A stretch of DNA of 64,000 nucleotides, from assembly GCA_029948255.1 (NCBI GenBank), contig JALIZF010001787.1, positions 248,001-312,000 on the forward strand, read 5' to 3'. This DNA comes from Telmatactis stephensoni. Its lineage: Eukaryota; Cnidaria; Anthozoa; Actiniaria; Isophelliidae. Below, one piece after another: positions 13,101 through 24,900 of this stretch; positions within the stretch are counted from its first letter, which is position 1; each line of letters begins with the position of its first letter. The notes beneath the pieces are model-generated. The model was not told where the DNA came from. It worked only from the letters and a program-made list of their open reading frames with translations, and did not search any database. The position numbers and the translations under genes were made by a program.

Positions 13101-14691
13101 AGACATGGGCACTTAAATAAACTAGTTATTATTATTATTATTAATTCCAGTTTCCTATTTTTTGCCACATGCGAAATATTCTTTCAGCTGTCTGTTGAAA
13201 GTTGGCGGTATTATTGATCCACGATTGCCACTAACACATTTCAATATTAATCTTACACTCCCTTGCAATTTCCGTTGTTCGAACTTTTTAAAAATTACTT
13301 CCTACTACCAAGAGGAAAATACAATCAGTAATTTCGCCCTGTACAGCGGCAAAAATTGTGGACTTAGTGTTGTGCTAGTATTAACATTGTGGGCGATGGG
13401 CAGTTTGATCGTGTTATAAACTTGTCGTTAATGATGTTGATCGATGGTTAATCGGATCCCCCACTGCTAGTCATAACCCCATTTACGAATATCTCTTATT
13501 TAAAAATGTGATCTACTTATCAGATGTAAAACCCAGAGGCAGAACGAAACAATAATATCGTGTAAACGACTTCATTTTTATGAACATTTTAGACATTTAC
13601 TCAGAAACTCTTAATCAAACAGAATTCTACTAAAATCCAAACGTATTTGCAGAGATGTTGAACGTACATGGTCTAGACGACTAATGGCTCGATTCAGACA
13701 GGAAGCACTCCATCTTCAAAGATAATGGTCATACTTACTCAGATCCTATTGACACCTCTTCTGCGCCCGCAGCTGTTTGTGTTAGCGTGTATTCCAAGAA
13801 ATAGGTGAGGTACTTCGTGTGAGGTAACTATTACGTACTAGAGTGTTTTTAGTTTCTTTAATTAAAGTTCAACCATGTTATAATGATTTAGCGTTGTTTT
13901 ACATTTATTTCACTATAAGTGGCACTAGTCTTCAATAATGTAGGATTCCGAGCAGTTCGCAGTCTTACTGAGTTCTGTTGAACATAAATTGTCCGAGTTT
14001 TGTGCTTGCAAAATATAACGGTAAAAATTTCCATTTTAATATCGATTTTATCGTGTATTTTGAAAAGGATAGTTTGTAACTTGAAAGTGCAACATCGAGT
14101 AGGTCCAATATAAAGCGGAAAGAAAAACGATAGCTCAACCCACGCTTAGAACTTCTTTCACAAAATTAATGTTCACGCCGTTGAAGAACTCCGCATCTTG
14201 CAGTTATACCATTCAAGTCGGGATCATGTCGATATTAAAGAAATTTCTAGCAAGAAGTAATAGGTTATGTTGGACGTGATTGGTCGACCAGGGTGCCTGA
14301 ATGTGTTATCAATTTTATCCGTCTCATCTTGCGGGCTTTTGATATTACTTTTGTTCTACGATTCCCTAAGGCTAAATCTCATTAAAACACTTTGATATTG
14401 TAACAAATTGTTAGAAATATCACCTGTCTCTGGAGCGGTTTCTTCTTGATTTTTACTCCTAAACATACTTCATATTGTTCACAAAGAATAACAAATGTAT
14501 TTTGCGTATCGAATTCAAAAAAGGCGACGGTTTCTTTTGCTTTTTGACTAAAATTCGAGGCCTTTGAAAAGGAGATTAAAAGCGACTGATATTTGTTGTG
14601 TCGATCTGTACAGTTGATTAAAATCACATAACTAAACATTTTGCCGCCCACTTCGCTTCATAGTCACGTGACTTGAAACTGCTGGAGGGAC

Positions 14692-14836
14692 AGGGGGCCG
14701 ATTTTCATGACGGAAGCAGAAGCGGAAGCAACATACGTAATTACTTAGTAACGAGCTGTCTATTGTCTTTTCTGCAGTACTGAGTCTTCGTATGTTGCTT
14801 CCGCTTCTGCTTCCGTCACTTGTGAAAACCATGCCT
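14692..14836. mobile_element. Foldback element, CCTGGTTTTCACTAGCG-related
   Basis: Arms near 14702-14745 and 14790-14832 are inverted copies rich in GGAAGCAGAAGCGGAAGC and its complement, bordered by TTTTCATGAC and GTGAAAACCATGCCT. About 145 bp, with the same layout as the 9397 element but a diverged core. Confidence 0.65.
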
Positions 14837-15416
14837 CAAATCTCAATATTAGTCATCGCTTGAGACAAGAAGGTCTGCAAACACACTGATATGACGGCGG
14901 TATTTACGAGTCAGCAGTGTTCATAGAAACCAAATACGGTATATTTTATTGTTCAATATTTTCTAAATCTCTATCAATAGAGATAAGTAAACTAATCAGT
15001 AATAAATTAAAAGCATATACAACTGATTGATATTTTAAAAACAATTATACAAGACATCATCTAGACACCAGGCTTTTTCATACGAAAAAATTCGCGTGTA
15101 CCAGTCCCTTCTTACGTCATTCGGACTCGTAGTCAGGACTTGGCGATTAGCTAGCGGACACTAAAACCTGACCATAATATACAACAAATTTACAACTACT
15201 TAATAATGATGTTCAGGCAAGTTTGTTTAAGCTATCAAACTACCTCAAAATATTTACGATAAATAATCTTTCATATTTACCCATCCAGCGGGAAATACCA
15301 ATTATTGACATTCAAATCTAGCTATCTATAATACAGATTCATGTACCTTACTATTCATTTCGATTCATAATTTTTGAAAGGTACGATTGCTTGCCTGTAA
15401 GTCACTTAACTGTCAG

Positions 15417-16075
15417 TTATCAAATACATCTGACGTCACAGTTTTGCAAAACCTTTTCAAAACGAGGCCGACATTCATATTTGATCTAGCTCGACACCAA
15501 ACGCTGAGTTGCAAATGACGTCACGGCAGCCATCTTGGATGATTCGGTTGTGTTCATACAACATGGTTACCGCTTCTCAAATACATATATCTGATGTCAC
15601 AGTTATGCAAAACCTTTTCAAATCGAGGCCTGACATTCATATTTGACTTCGACTTGAGACACCAAACGCTAGGTTGCAAATGACATCACGGCAGCCATCT
15701 TGGATGATTCGGTTGTGTTGATACAACATGGTTACCGCTTTTCAAATACATATATCTGATGTCACAGTTATGCAAAACCTTTTCAAATCGAGGCTGACAT
15801 TCATATTTGACTTCGACTTGAGACACCAAACACTGAGTTGCAAATGACGTCACATCAGCCATCTTGGATGATTCGGTTGTGTTCATACAACATGGTTACC
15901 GTTTCTCAAATACATCTGAAGTCACAGTTTTGCAAAACCTTTTCAAATCGAGGCCGGCATTCACATTTGATCTCGACTTAGACACCAAACGCTAGGTTGC
16001 AAATGACGTCACGTCAGCCATCTTGGATTATTCGATCGTGTTCGTACAACATGGCTACCGCTTCCTTATAACAAA
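15417..16075. repeat. About 160-bp tandem repeat, 4 copies, each with CRE- and YY1-like motifs
   Basis: Units begin near 15420, 15578, 15744 and 15907. Each contains GTCACAGTTNTGCAAAACC, a diverged CATTCATATTTGA block, a TGACGTCAC or TGACATCAC word and CAGCCATCTTGGAT, then TACAACATGG. The same TGACGTCAC plus GCCATCTTGG module recurs at 16893, 27920, 28063 and, inverted, near 43290. Confidence 0.9.
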
Positions 16076-16435
16076 GGATTGAGTGAAACCCATACTATTC
16101 GAAGAATTGCGCGTGTTAAGTGACCTACGAATTAATTCTATTGATTTTAGGCGATTCTAGTCTACCTCACAACAGCTGCGAGAGAGACTAAGGCGATTCC
16201 CACGAAAGGCCCACTCAAAAATTACCTACTCAGCAATTTCCTAAAAATAAAGATAATTTGGAAATTCAGAATTTGGGAATTGAGTGCCAGGAACTTTACA
16301 TCTGCCAAACTAAATTCAGACAAATAATTGGGCAATTCTCTTTGATGTAATTAGGTTCGGCACACGCGACCTTTGACCTTCCTTTATTACGGGCCTAATA
16401 AAAGATCCGTCAATATCAGGAAATCGCAAGCAACT

Positions 16436-16551
16436 AAGGCCCCGTCCACACAGTATACGTTTACGTTTGTAAACGCATACTTTTTTATGCGTTTAGGCCT
16501 TCCGTCCACACGAAGACGATTGAAACAGCTCACCCGTAAACGCATAAATTT

Positions 16552-16586
<35 letters not shown>

Positions 16587-16872
16587 GCCGTTTATGCGTC
16601 TTCGTGTGGACGGCCGTAAACGTATATTTTCGTAAACGCTGTGAAAACGCTGACGTCACAATATCATTCAATACCTGCCTAGTCAAGCGTTTAACATTGT
16701 TTTCGAGTTGAAGCGTTTACGTGTGGACGAGTCTAACCGCATAGAAATGTATACGTTTACTAGCATCAAGTTGTTCGTGTGATGCCGCTGTAAACGGCCA
16801 TCGTTTTTGTGTGGATGCAAATACTTTTATGTGTTTACAAACGTAAACGCATACGTGGGGACGTGGCCTAAA
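16436..16872. mobile_element. MITE-like element with GTAAACGC-rich inverted ends
   Basis: Begins TAAGGCCCCGTCCACAC and ends as a near complement (GGGGACGTGGCCTA). The interior is built from repeated forms of CGTTTACGTTTGTAAACGC in both orientations, plus a TGACGTCAC word near 16650. About 437 bp. Overlapping open frames on both strands (about 110 and 99 codons) follow from the self-complementarity. Confidence 0.75.
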
Positions 16873-16999
16873 GAAACTGCTGGGTTGCATGTGACGTCAC
16901 GGCAGCCATTTTGGATGAACTTCAACTAAAGAGTTCGCATTTGCGTCTCGTTCATCCAACATGGCTACCGCGTTTTCATCGTTTTGAAACCAGAAGTAA

Positions 17000-17200
17000 A
17001 GGCCTTGCACGGTCACGTGATAGCGGCCATGTTGGTAGAAACCTTAAAATCATTTATACATTAGAGAGAATCACAATGCTCCGGGGAAACAGATTCTTTT
17101 GTTCTGCCATCCAACATGGCTGTTATCACGTGATCGTGCAAAACCTATAGTAATAATGCATGTTATCACGTGATCGTGCAAAACCTATAGTAATAATGCA
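17000..17200. repeat. Foldback with a 42-bp direct duplication
   Basis: GGCCTTGCACGGTCACGTGA near 17000 pairs with TCACGTGATCGTGCAAAACC near 17128. The block beginning TGTTATCACGTGATCGTGCA is then repeated exactly, at about 17112-17153 and 17159-17200. It carries several CACGTG E-boxes. Diverged relatives are at 18246 and 28238. Confidence 0.7.
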
Positions 17201-17709
17201 TGCATAATTCATTTTATGGAATCGCCTTGTAGTAAAAAATAAACTCTCGTTATATGGTCTCTTCTCCGTCATTTCTCCGCATTTCTTTCCGATATAATTT
17301 AATTTTATATCCATTAAAACAAAGACGAAAAAGAAAAATATACGACACTCTTGTAGAGCTTCCATTTTTCGACTAACCTGAGTATCAGATGCATTCTTAC
17401 CCTACTGGTTAGCCCTCCAATACTTATCCTTGAGATCTACCTCGCGTAGAAAACTACTGTGTAGGGGAGGGGTAAAGGAAATATGGCGCTCAGATTACTA
17501 ATTATTAACGCCAACATGCACCTCCTAGTTCCCAGAGTTTCACGACAAAGTAAGCTGATTAGACTCTGGGAACAAATATTTTTATAAGCTTTACAAAAAT
17601 ACCAACTACCAATCACAGCCGCCGACGTCACTATCGTGTTGCTATCGGAATTTTGTCGGCATCCTCTCGAGACATCGGGCTATTTTCGGATGGATTGGAA
17701 GTTACAGCT

Positions 17710-20700
17710 CTAAATAATCATATTTGGTAAATCTGGCTGAGTTGAGTTTTCCCTTCCTGTCAGGTAGTAGGTTATAAGTTGACCTTTGCCCTTTACTCGC
17801 ACTGCACCACGGTATACAAATGTGAAGCCTTTGTCTTTCAGTGACTCGTACGTTTGGTCTGTGACCTGAAACAGAATTTACATTCTTTGATGGACTGCAT
17901 AGTTAAAGCAGAAATGCAATGTTAGCTCAGTGATCTTATCAAGCAACCTTACAGAATGTGTTTTTGAAAATTTTTGAGAAAAGAGCCGGTGCCAAGGGGA
18001 GTGAGTGAAAGGATGGGTCTTTTCTCAAGCTAGGAAATATTATCACGTGGTTTCATTTGGTTTGCCAGATAGAAAACCCGACCACTTATAAACCATAAAC
18101 CGGGACCTTTCAGAAAATAACGTAAAACACATATGTAGGTATTGTGAGAGAGACTCCAGGAGAGACGCCCTTATAAAAACTTTGGTAGCCAAATGTAACT
18201 TGTTGCCATTTACATGACAAGCTATTTTTGGCACGGCATCTCTAATAGAGGCTTTGCACCATCACGTGATGGCAGCCATGACAGGAGGCACAACAATAGA
18301 GTCTTTTCCCCCTGGAAAACTGAACTCTTTCTCATGTAAACCAGATTAGTCCAGACTCTATTGTTCCTGCCTCCTGTCATGGCTGCCGTCACGTGATGGT
18401 GCAAAGCCTCTATCCTGGGTATGCGGGTCCATCATTTTTGACAGCTGTAATTATCATCGTGCGAACAGAAAATTTGTTGGCCTTATAGGAATGCCTTACC
18501 CAAAAGAATCAGTACGCATGCCCAGAATTAGGATTGAGGTCATTCTCGTACCCAGAGCCCCTCGGTTGTCGTACCTCACCGAGGGGCTCTGGGTACGAGA
18601 ATGGATTGAGATGACATAAAAAGGTTGTCGTCTAAATTGAGCTGGTTATGGATATGTCATACCTGTATATATCCTGCCTTGCCAGTGCTTTCCATTCTGC
18701 TGGCTACATTAACTGTATTCCCCCATATATCATAATGGGGCTTTTTTGCCCCGATTACACCTGCCACCACCGGTCCTTGACAAATACCTATCAAACAATG
18801 ACCGTAATGATAAAGACCTGGACCATCGCTAATGCAACAGTCGGTCAGCCACAGTTATTTTGTTTGTTTGTATGTTTTGTTTTTTATCTTGGGAGACACG
18901 CATGGAATTTTGTAGGACTTAAGCCCCGAACACACGATGGAACATTTTCTGCGGCATTGTGCGCAACACAGTTGCACCGTGTGTCCACCCCTGCAATGTT
19001 GCGCGCAACACAGTTACACTGTGTGTCCACCCTTGCAATGTTGTGCGCAACACAGTTACACCGTGTGTCCACCTTTCAATGTTGCGCCCAACACAGTTGC
19101 TCCGTGTGTCCACCCCTGCAATGTTGCGCGCAACACAGTTACACCGTGTGTCCATCCCTGCAATGTTGCACGCAACACAGTTACACCGTGTGTCCACCCC
19201 TGCAATGTTGCGCGCAACACAGTTACACCGTGTGTCCATCCCTGCAATGTTGTCCGCAACACAGTTACACCGTGTGTCCACCCCCGCAATTTTGCACGCA
19301 ACACAGTTACACCGTGTGTCCAGGCCTGCAAGGTTGCGCGCAACAGTTGCTCCGTGTGTCCACCCTTGCAATGTTGCGCGTAACGCAGTTACTGTCTCCA
19401 GTCATGATACTCACCAACTCGAAGCACAAAATTGTTAAACGATTGTTGGTTGATGTCTTCTAATTTATCACGAAGTTGTAAAGCAAAGTCTACGATATCA
19501 ACAAGATTCTTTGTTTCATCTTCGCCCTTCAAAAAAGTCATATCGAATATTTAGGTACTAAATATTGCAGTGTAGAAAGTATGTACAAATACAGCATTTT
19601 GCAAAAATTCTGTAAATTTGAAATATATACATATAAATGAATATCAAAAGCATTAAGGGATACTGATGTTTCTCCCTACGTTCCTACTATCAGGGCTTCA
19701 CGATCGATATCAGCGAAGCTATTCATAGTATCTTGAATACTTTTGATATATATATGTGTATTCAAATTTACAGAATCTTTGCAAATCACTTGTATTTTTA
19801 TCAATAATTATTAGATTAATTTCATTTATTAATTTTCGTTAGAAAAACATAACAAAACCAGGATGGCCGAGTGGTTAAGGCGTTGGACTTAAGTTCCAAT
19901 GTACAAATGTACGCGTGGGTTCGAACCCCACTCCTGGTATTATTTTTTACTTTTTATTTCTTATTCTTTTACCTTCATTTCTTTAATAGAGTGATTTTAG
20001 TTAATCCTTGAAATAGTTTTAAGTCACAAACACACATCAGTAGATCCCTAGTTTCGTTTGTTTCAATTTGCCTATTATTAGTACACATTAGCTATTAATC
20101 TTTGTTTCATGATTTAAATCAAATTTAAATCTAGTAGGTTAATTCCGTCTCTTCATCGCTTATTTATTATTTATGTGTGGTCAGTTCTGTTTGACCAGAA
20201 TTTCTCAGTTTCCGTCGTTCTTCAACTTCAATTAGAACCGCGTTATTGTTTTAGACCATATTCCGTACAAAGCCAAGCTCGTAGATAGTATTACGGAATG
20301 TGCATACTAAAACGTCAATTGAACGAACCCGATATAACAAACCAGCCCCAACGTAACGAACCACTGTTCCCAACAATGAAACAAAAATGTATGGAATTTA
20401 ACCCCGCTTTAACGAAACCCCATTATACCGAATTGATTTTCACAGGCCTTTTGCGCAGGCCTTCCACAGGTCCTTATATCAAACTTCAAGCCTAATTTGA
20501 CCGGAAAGCGCGCGTGGTCTACGTAAAACACGTAACACGTAACGTAAACGTTTTAGGGAGGGGTCTCTCTCTTTCCCCCTCATACCGACAAAATAAGCCC
20601 GCAAAGAAGGCTATTAACAGCATGGTTGTCGTATTACCTCTGACTCTGGTTTAAGTCCTGACGCAGCCATATAAGCACTGCTTATAGTCTTGATCTTCTC

Positions 20701-21992
20701 GATTCCATGGAAACGGGGTTCCAATAACAACTACAAAAAGACATGATTTAAATTTACTACTCTATCTCCTTTGTCCTTTCGTTCAAGTGATATTGGATTT
20801 TGCAATTTCAACTCCCAACATCAAATCGTCTCGTAGATTTCATATCCTATTTTCCACTTTTTAGCCGTTTTCTGTCCAAGCAGAAAACACGTAACGTGAC
20901 GTAAAACATGTAACACGTACGAACGTTACGTAACGTAACGTGAAACACGTACGCGTACGTCACGTTGACATACGTAACGAAACGTGAAACACGTATATAA
21001 CGTAACGCAAAACACGTACGCGTACGTAACGTTAATGTACGTAACGTAACGCAAAACACGTGCATAACGTAACGCAAAACGTAAATAACGTAACGCAAAA
21101 CACGTACATAGCGTAACGCAAAACACGTACATAACGTAACGCAAAACACGTACGTAACGTGACGACGTAAAACACGTAATAACTAACACATACGTTATCA
21201 AAGTCTCCAATGACTTCATTCAGTAATCGTATACATTCCACACCGCCCTTATTGATGTTATCCTCTGAATAGAATTCAGAGAAGTTTGGTATCGAGGCAA
21301 ACATCACACTGACTCGTTCGTAAGAGTGACTGTATAACTCCTGAAAATGCGATAAAAGAAGATTCATTTAGATCATTTCCAAAATGACATGAGTTAAGGG
21401 AGGGTTTCAGGGGATTCATACATATTTGAATCTAAAATAGAGGTGAAACTGACGACAGATTTTCGGGTAACTAGGGCTCAGATTATAAAAACTACCTTGC
21501 TGCCCTAGTATTGATTAAGAAATAAAAAAACTGTTTTCCGTGTTTGATAACCTGATCAAAACACGCATGATGTTGGGAGAACACGAGAAAGCGTAGTGGA
21601 AGAACAAGCCGTAGGCGAGTGCTTTCACAGCTCTCGAGTGTTCTCCCAACATCACAAGCGTTTTGATCAGGCTATCAAACACGGAAAAACAGTTTTTTAT
21701 TTCTTTTATAAAATAACTAGCGCAAAATTTACGAAAAATTCGAAAAGTTGACGTGAGCGTGTTTGATACTCTCATCAAGTACGGTTTTTGGCCAATCAGA
21801 GCGCGCGTTCTATAATAGTTATTTTATAAACTAAATTAATGATCAATTAATATTATATGAAGATTTCCTCACCGTTTCATCTTTGTACTGGTGCTTAAGA
21901 AAATGATCAGCAACATGACTCGGTAAAATATTGTACAACAATTTCTGATTCTTGCGTCGTAGTTCCTCTACTTCTTTCTTCTTTTGATTAGC
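17710..21992 (-). CDS. ADCY3: Cyclase exons 19-24: C2a catalytic half and C-terminus
   Basis: Exons at 21873-21992, 21194-21340, 20638-20730, 19415-19526, 18663-18787 and 17710-17865. Residues 899-1148. Exon 19 holds the amphipathic lead-in [15 protein letters not shown]. Exon 20 holds VMFASIPNF, where C2 normally lacks the metal aspartate. Exon 21 holds [15 protein letters not shown] with the ATP-phosphate lysine K1001; the usual GS after KTI is SS here. Exon 23 holds [18 protein letters not shown] with D1075 (adenine), N1082 and R1086. Exon 24 holds [20 protein letters not shown] and a short tail. The domain appears catalytically competent. Confidence 0.93.
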
Positions 21993-24900
21993 CTGTGAAA
22001 ATATTAACGCATTTGTCACGTGACTTAGTACTAGCCAATAGAATTCTTTGGGTATTATCACATGACTTGCCAACTTTAGATAGTCACCAATAAAATTATC
22101 TTCCTTTTATCACGTGACTAATAATGTTTTCCTCTTTATCACGTGATCAATAAAATTCTTTCCCTTTTGTCACGTGATTTTGAAAAGTGAGAATGAACCA
22201 ATGAAATCTTTGCTATAAAATGAAGTGAAGCAAATTCATACCTCCATTTTCCATAGGAAAAGCAGTCGTGCTGTTTTTTCAACCTGTGAAAGAACAACTT
22301 ACGCTTAGCTTGATAAACTCGAACTTTTTGTTAGGGATTCCACGTTGTGCATGCTATAGCGACATGGGGACTGCGCATGTCCGGAAGAATGGCGAACGCG
22401 TCGCGGATTTTCCCGCCAAAACGGTATTGCCACAAAATAGTGAAAACCGCGCAGTAGTTAATGTGCGGTCCCACCTGGAGTGTAAATTAAGTGTGAGTGA
22501 AGATAATACTCTTTTACATCTTACCTGTCTGCCGTGTAAAGCAAGGATAATAAACACCAAAGCAAGAATCACTGAACAGAAATATCTCTTTGGTACGTAG
22601 GACGTTCTGGAAAACAAAAACAGTAGTACAGTGGATATTTTCGTATTTAATATGAATGGTTGAGGACGAGGGGGGATCAAGTCTGGTTCTGCATTAGTTT
22701 ATATAGTTTCTTACTTGTTATGAACGCAATCATGGTCCAGTTTTCGTATGACTGGGAAACAGTACGGTCATCGCACGACACGGTTACGACACGGTTACGG
22801 CAGAATTTTTGAATGTTTTTATAGACATTACGGTACTGATACGGTCACCGTACGGACCGTACCGTTTCCCACTCATATGAAAACCGCTCTAACTGCTAAC
22901 GTCAGACGTTACCAACAGTGGTATCACTGGGCTGAACGTCCGACGTTAAAATTTACGTTTAACGTTACGTTTTCTGCAACCGGTCCCTGGTTGGGTCTGT
23001 TGGGATACTCTACAGTCTCTGAAATCCCGATTAGCACTAACCCAAGATCAAAATGAATGGTTTTCCTTTCCTGGATAGGCGCTAATCAAGTTTCAGGAAC
23101 TCAGGTTCGCAGTAGTATAGATAGACTCTTACTTGCTATGAATGTACACGTAGTTGTCATAATTGTCAAATACTTGTTGTAAGTTCAATACATTGATCAC
23201 CCAATAGGCCGTTAGAACTCCAACCATCAGCATAACCTTTAGGGCGTGGCTCAGCTGGACTAGTACCGAGATCCCCAGTAGTACCAGGATTCCATTGTAC
23301 GAGTAGTACTGGGATAAAAAACAACGATAAGATCTGGGGCCTGTTTTACAACGCGAATGGTTGCCCTTTAAAGTTACGGGAAATTTAAGGAGAGCGCGGG
23401 ATTACCTGTATACCTTCCCGTAGACTAACAAAAACAATCACGCTATCTGTTAAGACCCAGATACACGTTGTAACGTTTTCTTCAACATAACGCGTATCAC
23501 AATTCCACAGTGTGTCCAGCCTTGCAATATTGCGCATGACGATGCAGAAAAATTTGCAGAAGTAGAACTCGATGCTAAACCTGCAACTGTTGCACGCAAC
23601 ACAGTTACACGTGTGTGTCCACCCCTGCGATGTTGCACGCAACACAGTTACGCGTGTGTCCACCCCTACAATGTTGCGCGCAACACAGTTACACCGTGTG
23701 TCCACCCTTGAAATGTTGCGCGCAACACAGTTACACCTGTGTGTCCACCCCTGCGATGTTGCACGCAACACAGTTACACATGTGTGTCCACACCTGCAAT
23801 GTTGCGCGCAACACAGTTACACCGTGTGTCCACCCCTGCAATGTTGCGCGCAACACAGTTGCACCGTGTGTCCACCCTTGAAATGTTGCACGCAACAGTT
23901 GGACCGTGTGTCCATCCCTGCAATGTTGCGCGCAACACAGTTACACCGTGTACCCACCCTGCGATGTTTAGCGCAACACAGTTACACGCGTGTGTCCACC
24001 CCTGCAATGTTGCGCGTAACGTTGCAGACAAATTTGCAGAAAACTCGATCCTAAGTGCAACTTGCGCACAGTTACAGGGGTGGAAACACGGTGTAACTTT
24101 ATGTCGCACGCAATGTTGCAGAAGAAGTTGCACGTGCCTAGTTCTGGGCGAATTCTTGTTTTTAATGGATGACACTATAATTTAGATCAGTGGATAAAGA
24201 TAAATGAATTGCGTCTATCAGTCTTCGTGCAACAAAAGTCTAAATTGAACTGGAAACAAACTTTCAAAGTCATCAGTCTGTTGTGACGTCACAGGAGATA
24301 ACGCTGACCGTGATTGAGCCTGCTAAAGATGGCGGCCTCAACCGCGATAATTCTTCGATATTTTTCACACCCTCGTAATAATATTTTCGAATTGCCATCA
24401 TTTTCACTGTGTACTAATTAATAATGTCTACTAATTAATAATGCACGCAGTATTTTTTTATATATTTTACCTGTGGATATTCGCAATATTTACTAGCTGG
24501 ATCGAGAGGAATGGATTTATTGACTTTCTTCTCGATGTCTGACTTTGAGAGATCTTCCTTTTCACAACCAAGCTAAAAAAAGAAAGAATATGAGAGGAAG
24601 GTTACATTAGCAAGGCCAAACGTTGAGTCAAGTGTTGTGTATAGATAGGACTTGTCATGACATGAGTGTAGCCAAGGGGAGGGGCGAGTTCCAGGGCTAT
24701 CTGAACACCCACCCCTCTTCGTGATTTGAAAAAGCGAAAAAAGGGTTGTTATAGGGTTGTTTTACTTGCAATTCCGTCTAAACTCTCCTTGATTCTAGAA
24801 ATGCACCACATACTAGGTGGCGGTCAACCCGAAATTGTTTTAAGGTATCAGGGTACCCCTAGCGACCGGTGTGTGTTCAACTCTCTATTGCGCCAAAACT

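Larger units (their letters stand above)
7072..17709. other. Intergenic region between RIM-like 5' end and cyclase 3' end
   Basis: Lies upstream of the RIM-like start and downstream of the cyclase stop. No gene could be established. It contains MITE-like elements at 8960-9097, 9397-9626, 14692-14836 and 16436-16872, CA/AAT-rich simple sequence near 10195-10450, the tandem array 15417-16075, a duplicated block near 17000-17200, and two weak plus-strand exon candidates at 9864-10107. The RIM promoter should lie just above 7072, where I see no recognisable core motif. Confidence 0.6.

Noticed and set aside
16373..16711. 112-codon plus-strand and 99-codon minus-strand frames
   Set aside because: Both sit on the self-complementary GTAAACGC element at 16436-16872; no domain or splice support.
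18648..19463. Open frames of 148-271 codons (Cys/His/Val-rich) on both strands
   Set aside because: They lie on the 42-bp satellite; 42 is a multiple of 3, so one unit without stops opens the whole array. The cyclase exons 22 and 23 fall inside this interval on the minus strand.
22354..22680. 108-codon minus-strand frame read as one exon
   Set aside because: Only 22525-22606 of it is the true cyclase exon 17; the rest crosses its splice sites.
18930..24125. CRISPR-like regular repeats
   Set aside because: Units are contiguous tandem copies without unique spacers, in a eukaryotic intron context.
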